64,000 nt of DNA, from NCBI GenBank assembly GCA_964236735.1, contig CAXSFM010000016.1, positions 33,297 to 97,296 of the forward strand, read 5' to 3'. Both the position numbers and the translations under genes were made by a program. Numbering within the stretch: position 1 is the first letter of the stretch; the number at the start of each line of letters is the position of its first letter. This DNA is from JAIVJG01 sp964236735 (GTDB lineage: Bacteria > Acidobacteriota > Blastocatellia > Pyrinomonadales > Pyrinomonadaceae). Below, piece by piece: positions 39,950-49,337 of this stretch. The notes under the pieces were generated by a model. The model was not told the origin of the DNA. It made no database searches and saw only the letters and a program-made list of their open reading frames with translations.

Positions 39950-40417
39950 ATGTCAACTCGTTACGAATATTTAACCGTTCGCCAGCTTCAGCCTGCTGAT
40001 GCCTCCAGTGTCTCCACGCTGTTGCGCGCACAGCCGCAGGGTTACGCGCGTTTCTTTTACGCTTTCGATTTCGACGAAGACGCCATCGCGAAACTTCTGG
40101 CTGAGAGAGTAAGAGACGAGTACGCGGGCATTTACTGGCAGGGCGAGTTGGCCGGTTTCTTCATGCTACGCGGGTGGGACGCCGGTTATGAGATTCCTTC
40201 ATTCGGAGTCTTGATTGACGAGAAACAGCGCGGCGGCGCATTTATGCGTCTCGCGCTCGACATGGCAAAACTCATTTGCAGACTCTCCGGCGCACCGCGC
40301 CTGATGGCGAAGATTCATCCTGACAACGTCTCGCCGAGAGGCGCGCGAAGGCTCGGACTTGTCCAGACTGGAGTTGAAACAGAGAGCGGCAACATCATCT
40401 ATCATCTCGAACTTTGA
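39950..40417 (+). CDS. GNAT-family N-acetyltransferase
   Basis: A 155-residue GNAT-fold protein: VRQLQPADASSVSTLL starts beta 1, and FGVLIDEKQRGGAFMRLALD carries the Q-R-x-x-G-x-A-like acetyl-CoA loop with a variant RGGAF. The close homologues in surface-polysaccharide loci acylate amino sugars. It begins the plus-strand glycan run, 31 bases before the CgeB-like gene, which is probably in the same operon. ATG at 39950; a GTG two codons upstream is possible. Confidence 0.75.
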   Translation: MSTRYEYLTVRQLQPADASSVSTLLRAQPQGYARFFYAFDFDEDAIAKLLAERVRDEYAGIYWQGELAGFFMLRGWDAGYEIPSFGVLIDEKQRGGAFMRLALDMAKLICRLSGAPRLMAKIHPDNVSPRGARRLGLVQTGVETESGNIIYHLEL

Positions 40418-40448
40418 GACGTGTGAAGCGTGCTTTTGAAATTTTCTT

Positions 40449-41699
40449 ATGCGTCTGCTCAAGCTCGGCGTCAATCATCCCGCATATCACAAACAGTTCT
40501 ACGACGCGCGTCCCAACTTGGCGACGCAGTCTTATACTCTTCAGCACGCCGCGTTGATTGAGGACTGTTATGGCTCGTCGGATTTCTGGACGAGCGCGCT
40601 CGGCCAATTCGGTTACGAGATGCGCGACGTTATCGCCAACGCCGCGCCGCTGCAAAAACGTTGGGCGCGCGAGCATGGTGAGAGTTACGAGGAAAGCCGC
40701 TGGCTCTTCGACATTTCAGCCGCGCAGATCAAAAAGTTTCGGCCTGACGTGCTTCTCGTCGCTGACTTCTCGATTTTCAACGCCGCCTTTCTCCGTCAAA
40801 TAAAACGCGAATGCCCTTCGATACGTCTCGTCATTGGCTGGTGCGGCGCGCCTTACAACGACGCGACGGTCTTTCGCGAGTGGGACATCGCGCTCTCGTG
40901 TATCCCCGAACTCGTCGCACATTTCAGAGACGAAGGACACCGCAGCTTTCATTTGAATCACGCCTTCGCGCCGCGCATTCTTGAGAAGATAGATACGTCG
41001 TCGGCAACTGTGCCCGTCAACTTTTCCTTTCTCGGTTCGATCCTCAAGCACGACCGTTTTCACATCGAGCGAGAGAAAATTCTGTTACGACTCATCGCCG
41101 AAACCGATTTGCAAATTTGGTCGGATGTCGCGGGACGCGCCACGTCGCGACGCGAGCGACGCGGTGTCCGCGCGCGCCAGTTGGCATTCGACGCCGTTCG
41201 TGTCGCGCGCGCCTCCGGCATTCCGGCTTCAATTTTACGGCGCGCTCCGCTAGTGCGCCGTGTCGCACGCTGGGAGACGCGCCCCGGCGCTTCGGCCACG
41301 CACGTTGACGAGCGCATCGCACGCCGCGCGCATCCGCCGCTCTTCGGCCTCGCGATGTTCCGGCAACTCCGGGACAGTCGCGTCGCGCTCAACACGCACA
41401 TAGATATTTCGCCGCACAGCGCATCGAACATGCGTCTCTTCGAGGCGACGGGCGTCGGCTCTTGCCTGCTCACGGATTGGAAATCGAATCTCTCGGAGTT
41501 GTTCGTGCCGGACGTTGAAGTTTTGACTTATCGCTCTCCCGCCGAGTGCGTCGAGAAGGCGCGATACATTCTCGCGCATGAAGACGAGCGGCGCGCCATC
41601 GCTGCCGCCGGCCAGCGACGCACTCTGCGCGCTCACACTTTCACCCAACGAGCCGAGCGGATTGACGAAATCATCCGCGCCGCGTTATCTAATGTCTGA
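40449..41699 (+). CDS. CgeB-like GT-B glycosyltransferase
   Basis: A 416-residue protein. The N-terminal part has LGVNHPAYHKQFYDARPNLA and FGYEMRDVIANAAPLQKRWA. The C-terminal part has SPHSASNMRLFEATGVGSCL and YRSPAECVEKARYILAHEDE, the pattern of CgeB/DUF3880-like GT4-type transferases that modify spore coats and surface glycans. The middle is Arg-rich. Cytoplasmic. Cotranscribed with the GNAT and probably the Wzt genes. Donor unknown. Confidence 0.78.
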   Translation: MRLLKLGVNHPAYHKQFYDARPNLATQSYTLQHAALIEDCYGSSDFWTSALGQFGYEMRDVIANAAPLQKRWAREHGESYEESRWLFDISAAQIKKFRPDVLLVADFSIFNAAFLRQIKRECPSIRLVIGWCGAPYNDATVFREWDIALSCIPELVAHFRDEGHRSFHLNHAFAPRILEKIDTSSATVPVNFSFLGSILKHDRFHIEREKILLRLIAETDLQIWSDVAGRATSRRERRGVRARQLAFDAVRVARASGIPASILRRAPLVRRVARWETRPGASATHVDERIARRAHPPLFGLAMFRQLRDSRVALNTHIDISPHSASNMRLFEATGVGSCLLTDWKSNLSELFVPDVEVLTYRSPAECVEKARYILAHEDERRAIAAAGQRRTLRAHTFTQRAERIDEIIRAALSNV

Positions 41700-41798
41700 C
41701 TCTCAAGCATCAAGCATCGCAACAGCACAGCGTTCAATTTTATACGTCTTCCGACTTGGTTGACGGCGTGTGTTTGAGAGGCTTGACCTGACAGACTG

Positions 41799-43124
41799 AT
41801 GAAACCGGGCATCAAAGTCGAAAATTTAGGAAAGAGGTATCGCATCTCCGCATCGCGCGGTGCGTCGTATGCGACCTTGCGCGAGACGATTGCCGGAGCG
41901 ATGCGTTCACCCGCGCGTCTCTTCGCGCGTGCGGAGCGTGCGAGCGCGGATGAGATGCTCTGGGCTTTGCGTGATGTCAGTTTCGAGGTTGTGCCCGGCG
42001 AGATCGTCGGCATCATCGGACACAACGGCGCGGGCAAATCAACCTTGCTCAAAATACTCGCGCGCATCACCGAGCCGACCGAAGGCGGCGCGCGTATTTG
42101 CGGGCGCATCGGTTCCCTGCTCGAAGTCGGGACGGGCTTTCACGCGGAGCTGACAGGGCGCGAAAACGTCTTTCTGAACGGCGCGATTCTCGGCATGAGA
42201 AAGAGGGAGATTACGCGCCGCTTCGACGAGATCGTCGCCTTCGCGGAAGTTGAAAAGTTCATAGACACGCCCGTCAAACGCTATTCATCGGGGATGTACA
42301 TGCGCCTCGCGTTCGCCGTCGCCGCGCATCTTGAAACCGAGATACTCGTCGTTGACGAAGTGCTGGCGGTCGGCGACGCGCGTTTCCAGAAGAAGTGTCT
42401 GGGCAAGATGGGCGAGATTGCCAGAGACGGTCGCGTCGTATTGTTCGTCAGTCATAACATGGCGGCCATCGAAAATCTTTGCGTTCGCGGACTCGTCCTC
42501 GAAGATGGACGCATGAAATTCTCCGGCACACAACACGAGGCCATCACACACTATTTAACCGGCGCGGAGACGACGGATCAGACTTCTTTACGCGAGCGGA
42601 CAGACCGCACGGGTTCGGGCGAGGTGCGTCTCGTCGCCGTCGAAGCGAGAGACGCGCTTGACGGGCGTCGGCTCGACCTCGTGTCGTCGGGTCAGGACGT
42701 GGACATCTATCTACACTACGAGGCCGCGCAAGGTTTTACACACACCGATGTCATCGCCGGGTTGATTGTCACGACGCCGTTCGATGTGCCGGTTTTTTTG
42801 CAGCACAACCGTCTCACGCGCGATGCATGGGCGACGCTTCCCCCGCGCGGCGCGTTCGTGTGTCGCATCAAGCGTCTCCCGCTTCCCCCTTCAACGTATC
42901 GCATCGGGTGCAGTCTGATGCGCGACGGCGAATATCTCGACATGATTAACGAGGCGTGCGAGTTGAACGTGACGGACGGCGACTTTTACGGTTCCGGCGA
43001 AGTGCCGCCGCTCACGCACGGCTGTTGTCTCGTGGATGCGGCGTGGCGTCTTGAGACTGACGCGACGCCGCAGCCGCCGGGTGAAGTTGCGGCCTTGTAC
43101 GAAGCGAGAGTGAGCCGCTCGTGA
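41799..43124 (+). CDS. wzt: Wzt-type ABC ATPase with C-terminal cargo domain
   Basis: A 441-residue polysaccharide-export ATPase. Residues 1-250 hold the NBD: Walker A GHNGAGKST at 74-82, signature YSSGMYMRLAF, Walker B ILVVDEVLAVGD and H-loop VSHNM. Residues about 265-441 form a Wzt-C-type beta-sandwich that in O9a-type systems binds the non-reducing end of the glycan. No Wzm permease is encoded next to it; the only one in the window is at 50806-51723, which has its own shorter Wzt. The gene overlaps the FkbM gene by GTGA. Confidence 0.9.
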   Translation: MKPGIKVENLGKRYRISASRGASYATLRETIAGAMRSPARLFARAERASADEMLWALRDVSFEVVPGEIVGIIGHNGAGKSTLLKILARITEPTEGGARICGRIGSLLEVGTGFHAELTGRENVFLNGAILGMRKREITRRFDEIVAFAEVEKFIDTPVKRYSSGMYMRLAFAVAAHLETEILVVDEVLAVGDARFQKKCLGKMGEIARDGRVVLFVSHNMAAIENLCVRGLVLEDGRMKFSGTQHEAITHYLTGAETTDQTSLRERTDRTGSGEVRLVAVEARDALDGRRLDLVSSGQDVDIYLHYEAAQGFTHTDVIAGLIVTTPFDVPVFLQHNRLTRDAWATLPPRGAFVCRIKRLPLPPSTYRIGCSLMRDGEYLDMINEACELNVTDGDFYGSGEVPPLTHGCCLVDAAWRLETDATPQPPGEVAALYEARVSRS

Positions 43125-43876
43125 GAAATCAATTGAAAGCAATGGCTCGTCGCGTGCGGCGGCGCGTCTTAGCGGATGCGCCTTCATCATCGTTTATGGA
43201 GATCGAGCGCGCGGAGCAAATGTTTTATCTCGAATATTTGCGCGAGGGCATGACGGTCTTCGATGTCGGCGCGAACATTGGAGAGTTGACGCTGCTATTC
43301 TCCAGATTCACCGGCGGCGATGGGCGCGTCCACGCCTTTGAAGCAAGCGGCGACGCCTTCGCACGCTTGACGACTATCTGCCGCGCCGCCGCCCGCCGCA
43401 ATGTGACGCTCAATCACGTCGCGGTCTCTGACAGAGAGGGCGCGGTTCAGTTACACGTTTACGATGAAGATCATTTGAGCTGGAGTACGCTGGCCGCGCG
43501 CCCGCTCGAAGATTACGGTATCAACGTCAAGCCCATCAAGACGGAAGAAGTCTCCGCGACGACGATTGATGCTTACTGCGCGAAGAACGACGTGACGAAC
43601 ATTGACCTCCTGAAGATTGACGTGGAGGGCGCGGAGTTGCAGGTCTTGCGCGGCGCGCGCCGGATGCTTGAGCGCAAACAAATTCGCTGTCTCACGTTCG
43701 AGTTCGGCCAGACGACTTTCGACATGGGCAATCACCCGGACGAGATCGAAACTTTCCTGCGCGACGTTGGCTATCAACTCCGCAACCTCGTTCGAGGCGA
43801 GCCGATTTTTCCGGGTCGCGCGAGCGCGCAGACCGCGTGCTATTCCATGCACGTCGCGACTCCAAACGAATTTTGA
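43121..43876 (+). CDS. FkbM-family methyltransferase
   Basis: A 251-residue SAM methyltransferase with VFDVGANIGELTLLFSR (motif I of the FkbM group), HAFEASGDAFARL, IDLLKIDVEGAELQVLRGAR (motif post-I and III). FkbM proteins O-methylate sugars of natural products and surface glycans. The GTG start is fixed by a GTGA overlap with the Wzt stop. The pair Wzt with methyltransferase is typical for chain-length control by terminal methylation, which matches the cargo domain of the neighbour. Confidence 0.88.
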   Translation: MRNQLKAMARRVRRRVLADAPSSSFMEIERAEQMFYLEYLREGMTVFDVGANIGELTLLFSRFTGGDGRVHAFEASGDAFARLTTICRAAARRNVTLNHVAVSDREGAVQLHVYDEDHLSWSTLAARPLEDYGINVKPIKTEEVSATTIDAYCAKNDVTNIDLLKIDVEGAELQVLRGARRMLERKQIRCLTFEFGQTTFDMGNHPDEIETFLRDVGYQLRNLVRGEPIFPGRASAQTACYSMHVATPNEF

Positions 43877-43911
43877 CGTGGTGGCTACACTGCCTTTGAC
43901 GTTGACGATTT

Positions 43912-45207
43912 ATGATCCCGCTGCACGCGCTTCCTGAGACGACACATCAATGCCCTTTCTGCGGCGTGCGTTTGGAGAGTCGTGGCTGGCACATTCCGGG
44001 AATGCGGAACCTCGCGGATTTGCGTTGCGCGCAATGCGGGCGTGAGTTCTACGGCGACTTGCCTTCGGGTCAGGCTCTCTACACGCCGATGCTCCTGGAA
44101 AAAGCGACGGGCGTCGTCCACGACCTGTACGGCGTTGAGTGGTTCGCCGGTTGGCTGCGCGCGTCTTATGCCGGACGCACCGATGCGCCGCTGCCCTTCG
44201 TCGTTCATGAACTCAAAACGGTGACGCGCGGAGTCGTCCTGCTCAACTGTCTCGACACGCTCTACGGCCATTCGCTGCTCAAGCTGCTCAACGCGCAACA
44301 TTATCTCGACCGTGATGAGTTGGACTTGATCGTCATCGTGCCGTCATTTCTTGAATGGATGGTTCCGGCAGGAGTGGCGCAGGCGTGGGTCGTCGAGTTA
44401 CCTCTGCGATGCGGAACTGAATGGAACGAATGGCTGGCGCGCGAGATTCGTCGTCGCCTCGAGGTGTTTCCACAGATCAATCTGAGCCTCGCCTTCTCGC
44501 ACCCGCACCCGCGCGATTACGACATCGAACGCTTCACGCGCGTCCGTCCTTTCCCGCTCGAAGAATGGTCGAGCCGCCTGGCGGCAAGACCGACGGTGAC
44601 ATTCATCTGGCGCGAAGACCGTCTCTGGGGCGAGTCCGCGAATCCGTCCGGTAATTTGAAACGCATTCAACGAAAACTCGCACGCCCTTCCAACGTCGCG
44701 GGCGTGCAGCGAGTGCAAGTGTTGGCGACGGCGGAAGCGTTGCGCCGCTCATGGCCTGCGCTCGATTTTGCACTGGCCGGGCTGGGCACGCCGGGAGATT
44801 TGCCCAACTGGATTTCAGACTTGCGCCGAACGAAACCGGATGCAGTGATGGAAAAACTTTGGTGTGAGCATTACGCGGCGAGCCATGCTGTCGTTGGTGT
44901 ACATGGCTCGAATATGCTGTTGCCTTCGGCGCACGCGGGCAGCGTCATCGAGTTAATTGCGGAGGATCGTCATGGCAATTTTTTACAGGACATTCTTTTT
45001 CAGGAATCCGATAGTCGAGAAATGTTTTTCCGTTATCGCTTCGTGCCGCAGGCGACGACGCCCGAAGAGTTGGCGCGTCAGTTGGATTTAATCCTGCGCG
45101 GCTATCCAGAATTTCTGCGTCTCATGGGACGCGAGTCCACGCGCCATAACGCGACGAATGACACGGCGCGTTGGCAAACGGCGAAGCGCGATGCCCAGCG
45201 CATGTAA
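43912..45207 (+). CDS. Unassigned zinc-ribbon protein, glycosyltransferase-like
   Basis: A 431-residue protein not safely assigned. The N-terminus has a zinc ribbon with CPFCGVRLE and CAQCGREFY. The C-terminal half contains AVVGVHGSNMLLPSAHAGSV, which recalls the H-G-x-x-x-N motif of GT61 glycosyltransferases, and QATTPEELARQLD before the end. The middle has VPSFLEWMVPAG and SLAFSHPHPRD with no known motif. It lies between the FkbM and asparagine synthase genes in one plus-strand run (35 and 57 bases), so a sugar-transfer role is likely. Confidence 0.5.
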   Translation: MIPLHALPETTHQCPFCGVRLESRGWHIPGMRNLADLRCAQCGREFYGDLPSGQALYTPMLLEKATGVVHDLYGVEWFAGWLRASYAGRTDAPLPFVVHELKTVTRGVVLLNCLDTLYGHSLLKLLNAQHYLDRDELDLIVIVPSFLEWMVPAGVAQAWVVELPLRCGTEWNEWLAREIRRRLEVFPQINLSLAFSHPHPRDYDIERFTRVRPFPLEEWSSRLAARPTVTFIWREDRLWGESANPSGNLKRIQRKLARPSNVAGVQRVQVLATAEALRRSWPALDFALAGLGTPGDLPNWISDLRRTKPDAVMEKLWCEHYAASHAVVGVHGSNMLLPSAHAGSVIELIAEDRHGNFLQDILFQESDSREMFFRYRFVPQATTPEELARQLDLILRGYPEFLRLMGRESTRHNATNDTARWQTAKRDAQRM

Positions 45208-45264
45208 AGGATTTCATCGCCGACTTTCGACGCGCGGCGATACTCGTTAGTTGAAGACAAATAC

Positions 45265-47262
45265 ATGTGCGGAATCAGCGGCATCATCACGCGCGAGTTA
45301 ATTTCGCACGAACATCTCACGCAGGTCTCGCGGATGAACGCCGCGCTCATTCATCGCGGCCCCGACGGCAGCGGCGCGTACAGCGACACGCACGTCGCGC
45401 TTGAGATGCGGCGACTGAGCATCATTGATCTCGCGGGCGGCTGGCAGCCTCTCTACAACGAAGACCACTCGCTCGCGCTCATCGCCAACGGCGAAATTTA
45501 TAATCACATCGAGTTGCGCGAGAGTTTGGAATCCGCCGGCCACAGCTTTAAGACGAAAAGCGACTGCGAAGTCATCCTTCATCTGTACGAAGACTCCGGG
45601 CTTGAATTCGTCAAACGCTTACGCGGCATGTTCGCCTTCGCGTTGTGGGACGCGCGCCGCCGCCGTCTCGTGTTGGCGCGCGACCGGATGGGCGAGAAAC
45701 CGCTCTACCTCTACGAGCGCGACGGCCAACTGCTGTTCGCCTCCGAGTTGAAAGCTCTGCTGCGCTCCGGCATCGTGCCGTTCGAGTTAGACGCCGAAGC
45801 CGTCAATCTCTACTTTCATTATCAATATGTGCCGGAGCCGTTGACTCCACTGGCGGGCGTTCGCAAGCTCGACGCCGCGCACCTACTCGTCGTTGACGTA
45901 GAGCCGTGGCGCGTGCGCGAGCATTGTTACTGGCGGATGGAGGACGCGCCCCCGCTCGACGGCGACCCCGCCAGGTTGATTCGTGAGCAATTAGAAGAAG
46001 TCAGCGAACTGATCGTCCGCGCGGACGTGCCCGTCGGCATCGCCTTAAGCGGCGGGTTGGATTCCAGCGCGCTCGCCGCGCTCGTCGCGCGACAGCATCC
46101 GGGCGCATTGCAAGCCTTCAGCGTTGGCTACAAAGGGCGACCGGAGTCGGACGAGCGCGAAGAGGCGCGCGAGTTGGCGAATCTGTTGCGCCTGCCGTTT
46201 CACGAAGTTGAACTCGATGAGGAAGAGATCGTCGAGTTTTTCCCCGCGCTGAATTTCTGGCGCGACGATCCCATCGCGGATATTTCCGGCTTCGGTTATT
46301 ACGCCGTGATGAAACTCGCGCGCGCGCGCGGCGTGCCCGTCATGCTGCAAGGTCAGGGCGGAGATGAATTCTTCTGGGGCTACACGGAATTGCGTGAGGC
46401 CGCGCACGAAGCCGCGCAGAAAAATTCAACGCGCGGCAAGTCGCCCCTGCCCGCGCTGTTCAAATATTTATCAGTTAACAGTCCGGCGAATCTGTCTCGA
46501 CGTGAAGTTTCAGAATGGCCGCGCCGCAGTCTCAGAGAATTACGCGCAGGTTGGCGACAATTTCGCAGACACCGCCGCGAGCCGCCGGACAGAATGCCTT
46601 TCTACGATTTGTCGCCGGACTTTCGGATGGCGATGGATGGCGCGGGCGCGCTCTACAGCAAGGCGTTTATCGAACGCATCAGGCAGCATGACGCGACCGG
46701 GTTATTCACTTTCGCGCTGCCGTGGCCGGATATTGAAGTGACTTTGACAAGCCTCGTGTGCGCGACGTATTTGCGCGAGAACGGAGTTACGCAGGGAGAC
46801 CGCCTCGGCATGGCTTCGTCCGTCGAGATGCGCCTGCCGTTCCTCGATTACAAACTGGTGGAGACGATCATCGGTCTTCGCAAAACGCATTCGGATGCCG
46901 GACTGCCGCCGAAGGCATGGCTCCGGGAAGCTGTCAGAGATGTGCTGCCCGCATCAATTTACGCACGCCCCAAGCGCGGATTCGCGCCGCCCACACATCG
47001 CTGGCATGACGCTCTGTTCGCATCTTACGGCGACTCTCTGCGCGACGGTTATCTCGTCGAGGCCGGCATCCTGAGTCGTGAAGGCGGCGCGCAAATGGCA
47101 AACGGGTTTTTTCCGCCGGGCGCGACGTGCCCTCTCTCTTTCAAAGCTCTCGTCCTCGAACAATGGTGTCGTCAGATGCTCGGCAGCTTTGAGACAACTC
47201 ATGCCGGAGACACGCGACAGCGATGGCAGGCATCACCACACAGCATCGCGGGGGACGCTTGA
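45265..47262 (+). CDS. asnB: Glutamine-hydrolysing asparagine synthase
   Basis: A 665-residue AsnB-type amidotransferase. The N-terminal nucleophile C2 in MCGISGIITRE starts the class II glutaminase (about 1-190, with RRLSIIDLAGG and DCEVILHLYE). The synthase domain has the ATP PP-loop PVGIALSGGLDSSALAALV and QGQGGDEFFWGY. Within glycan loci such proteins amidate uronic acids, and the operon here could use it for a hexuronamide. It overlaps the GT4 gene by 40 bases. A housekeeping asparagine role is the alternative. Confidence 0.9.
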   Translation: MCGISGIITRELISHEHLTQVSRMNAALIHRGPDGSGAYSDTHVALEMRRLSIIDLAGGWQPLYNEDHSLALIANGEIYNHIELRESLESAGHSFKTKSDCEVILHLYEDSGLEFVKRLRGMFAFALWDARRRRLVLARDRMGEKPLYLYERDGQLLFASELKALLRSGIVPFELDAEAVNLYFHYQYVPEPLTPLAGVRKLDAAHLLVVDVEPWRVREHCYWRMEDAPPLDGDPARLIREQLEEVSELIVRADVPVGIALSGGLDSSALAALVARQHPGALQAFSVGYKGRPESDEREEARELANLLRLPFHEVELDEEEIVEFFPALNFWRDDPIADISGFGYYAVMKLARARGVPVMLQGQGGDEFFWGYTELREAAHEAAQKNSTRGKSPLPALFKYLSVNSPANLSRREVSEWPRRSLRELRAGWRQFRRHRREPPDRMPFYDLSPDFRMAMDGAGALYSKAFIERIRQHDATGLFTFALPWPDIEVTLTSLVCATYLRENGVTQGDRLGMASSVEMRLPFLDYKLVETIIGLRKTHSDAGLPPKAWLREAVRDVLPASIYARPKRGFAPPTHRWHDALFASYGDSLRDGYLVEAGILSREGGAQMANGFFPPGATCPLSFKALVLEQWCRQMLGSFETTHAGDTRQRWQASPHSIAGDA

Positions 47263-48569
47263 GCAAGAGACTTCGCATTGCCATCAACGCGCAGATCAAA
47301 CCCGGCGACGGCACGGGCGGGATCGAAACCGTGCTGCGTGTCCTGACCTCGCTCGGACGGCTCGACGATGGAGATGAAGAGTACATCTTCATCGGGCCGT
47401 GGGATGAATACGATTGGCTGCGCCCTCTGCTCGGAGCGCGCCAGACCATCGTGCGCGGCCCTCGCCCCAATCCGCCGACCCAGACACGTCCCGGCACACG
47501 CGCATCACTAAAGCGACTCGCGCGGCCTTTAATTGCGACGGCGAGAAGTGTCAGGCGTTCGTTATCCACGACCAAAAAAAGCGCGGGCGTTCCTGTCTCG
47601 GATGGTTTTTACGAGAGCCTGAATTGCGACCTCATACATTTTCCCTTTCAACGTTTCATAGGTTGCGCGATGCCGTCCATTTACAATCCGCACGACTTGC
47701 AGCACCGGCACTTCCCGCAGTTCTTTTCTACAGATGAAATTCGCTGGCGCGATACGCTTTACTCTTCCGCCTGTCGCGCCGCCCACACAATCGTCGTCGC
47801 CTCGCAGTTCGTCAAGGATGATGTGGCGCGCAGCTACGACATCTCTCCAGAGAAGATACAGGTCATCCCGTGGTCGCCATCGCCAATCGAAACTCTACAC
47901 CGGCAGCCAGAGAGCGCCTCGCGAGACGTGTTGGCGAAATACAATTTACAGAACGAGCCGTTCGCGCTTTATCCGGCGATGACGTGGGAGCATAAAAACC
48001 ACATCCGACTGCTCGACGCGCTCGCCACCTTGCGCGACCGTGATAAATTAACTGTGCGTCTCGTCTGCACGGGTCAGCAAAATCTTTTCTGGCCGCGCAT
48101 TGCCGAGAGGCTCGCCGCGCTTGGTCTTCAGGAGCAAGTCAGATTTTTGGGAATCGTGTCGCGCGAGGATTTGGGCGCGCTCTACGAATTGGCGCAGTTC
48201 GTCGTCATTCCCACATTGTTTGAAGCCGCGAGCGCGCCGCTCTTCGAGGCGTGGCAACACGCGACGCCCGTCGCTTGCTCATCCGTCACGTCGCTTCCCG
48301 AACAGGCGGCGGGTGCGGCGTTGCTCTTCGATCCGTTGTCGGTTGAAGCAATCGCAGTGTGTGTGGCGCGCATGGCGACTGATTCCAACCTGCGCGAAGA
48401 GTTGCGCGCGCACGGCAACCGGCGCTTGCACGATTTTAGTTGGGAACGTACTCTCAAGGCATATCGCGCCGTCTATCGTCGTGCCGCCGGTCGTCTTCTC
48501 AGCGAAGAGGACGAGCGGCTTTTGCGTTGGAATTCGATGAGTAGTTTTGAGAATAATGTTCAACCATGA
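47223..48569 (+). CDS. GT4-family glycosyltransferase
   Basis: A 448-residue GT-B retaining transferase. LRIAINAQIKPGDGTGGIET is a typical GT4 N-terminus, YNPHDLQHRHFPQFF gives the acceptor side, and FVVIPTLFEAASAPLFEAWQ with the E-x7-E motif binds the nucleotide sugar. It starts either at the ATG at 47223, inside asnB, or at a TTG at 47259 with GGGGG upstream and a TTGA overlap with the asnB stop; the second start is more compact, and I keep the ATG as the default. Last of the plus-strand run. Confidence 0.85.
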   Translation: MAGITTQHRGGRLSKRLRIAINAQIKPGDGTGGIETVLRVLTSLGRLDDGDEEYIFIGPWDEYDWLRPLLGARQTIVRGPRPNPPTQTRPGTRASLKRLARPLIATARSVRRSLSTTKKSAGVPVSDGFYESLNCDLIHFPFQRFIGCAMPSIYNPHDLQHRHFPQFFSTDEIRWRDTLYSSACRAAHTIVVASQFVKDDVARSYDISPEKIQVIPWSPSPIETLHRQPESASRDVLAKYNLQNEPFALYPAMTWEHKNHIRLLDALATLRDRDKLTVRLVCTGQQNLFWPRIAERLAALGLQEQVRFLGIVSREDLGALYELAQFVVIPTLFEAASAPLFEAWQHATPVACSSVTSLPEQAAGAALLFDPLSVEAIAVCVARMATDSNLREELRAHGNRRLHDFSWERTLKAYRAVYRRAAGRLLSEEDERLLRWNSMSSFENNVQP

Positions 48570-48712
48570 AGCGTCTCGGGTCTGCGATAATTTTACGTGT
48601 GAGCGAACAATCAAGGATGATAAAGGCTGACGCGCCACTTCGACTTTCAAGGAATCATAGACATCCGCCCGCAGCTTACCATTCGTAAATTTACTTCAGG
48701 GGGAAATCAATA

Positions 48713-49270
48713 GTGTTGAATAAATTCAGATCGTGCGTCGCCATCTGTGCGACTTTAATCGTGCTCGCTTGCGGCGGTTGCGCGCCACCCGCCAATACAA
48801 ACACAGAGGCCAACGCATCGAATGCAAATCGAGAGATAAATGCGCCCGACATGACCGTCAACAACAGTAATAATCCGGCAGTCGCGCCGGGCGGGATGAC
48901 AGATAACAGTTCGCCGGTTCCGCCCGCCGTCAATCCTGAGCCGGCGGGCGTCGGCGTCAACAACCCTGTGAAACCGACCACTCCGAACGCCTCTAAAAAC
49001 ACGCCGCTCGTTCCTGCGCCGACGCCTCAAATCGGCTCCGGCGCTAACGATTTTTTTCTCTTCACGCAGGTACGCGGCGCGCTGAATGCAAATGACGAGC
49101 TGAAAAATTCCGCCATCACATTTGACATTCACGCCGGAGCGGTCACGCTCAACGGCACCGTCGCGAGCGACGAGCAGTCGAAAAATGCCGCACGTTTGAT
49201 GCAAGGCGTGGCGGGCGTCAAGAGCGTCAAAAATCAGTTGCGCGTCTCTGCGGCGGGCGGGCGAAAGTAG
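48713..49270 (+). CDS. BON-domain lipoprotein
   Basis: A 185-residue protein with a lipoprotein signal (LIVLACGGC, lipobox near residue 20-23), a long Asn/Pro/Ala/Thr-rich spacer (about 24-105), and one BON domain (about 110-180: FFLFTQVRGALNANDELKNS, GAVTLNGTVASDEQSKNAAR). BON domains bind phospholipids or anionic glycans at the outer membrane. GTG start with CAGGGGG. The next gene is 67 bases away on the same strand and may be cotranscribed. Confidence 0.83.
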   Translation: MLNKFRSCVAICATLIVLACGGCAPPANTNTEANASNANREINAPDMTVNNSNNPAVAPGGMTDNSSPVPPAVNPEPAGVGVNNPVKPTTPNASKNTPLVPAPTPQIGSGANDFFLFTQVRGALNANDELKNSAITFDIHAGAVTLNGTVASDEQSKNAARLMQGVAGVKSVKNQLRVSAAGGRK

Positions 49271-49337
49271 AAACTCGACGTGTCAAAGAAGCCCTTCTAT
49301 TTAAGAGGGCAACACACACCAGAGGGGAGCAATAAAC

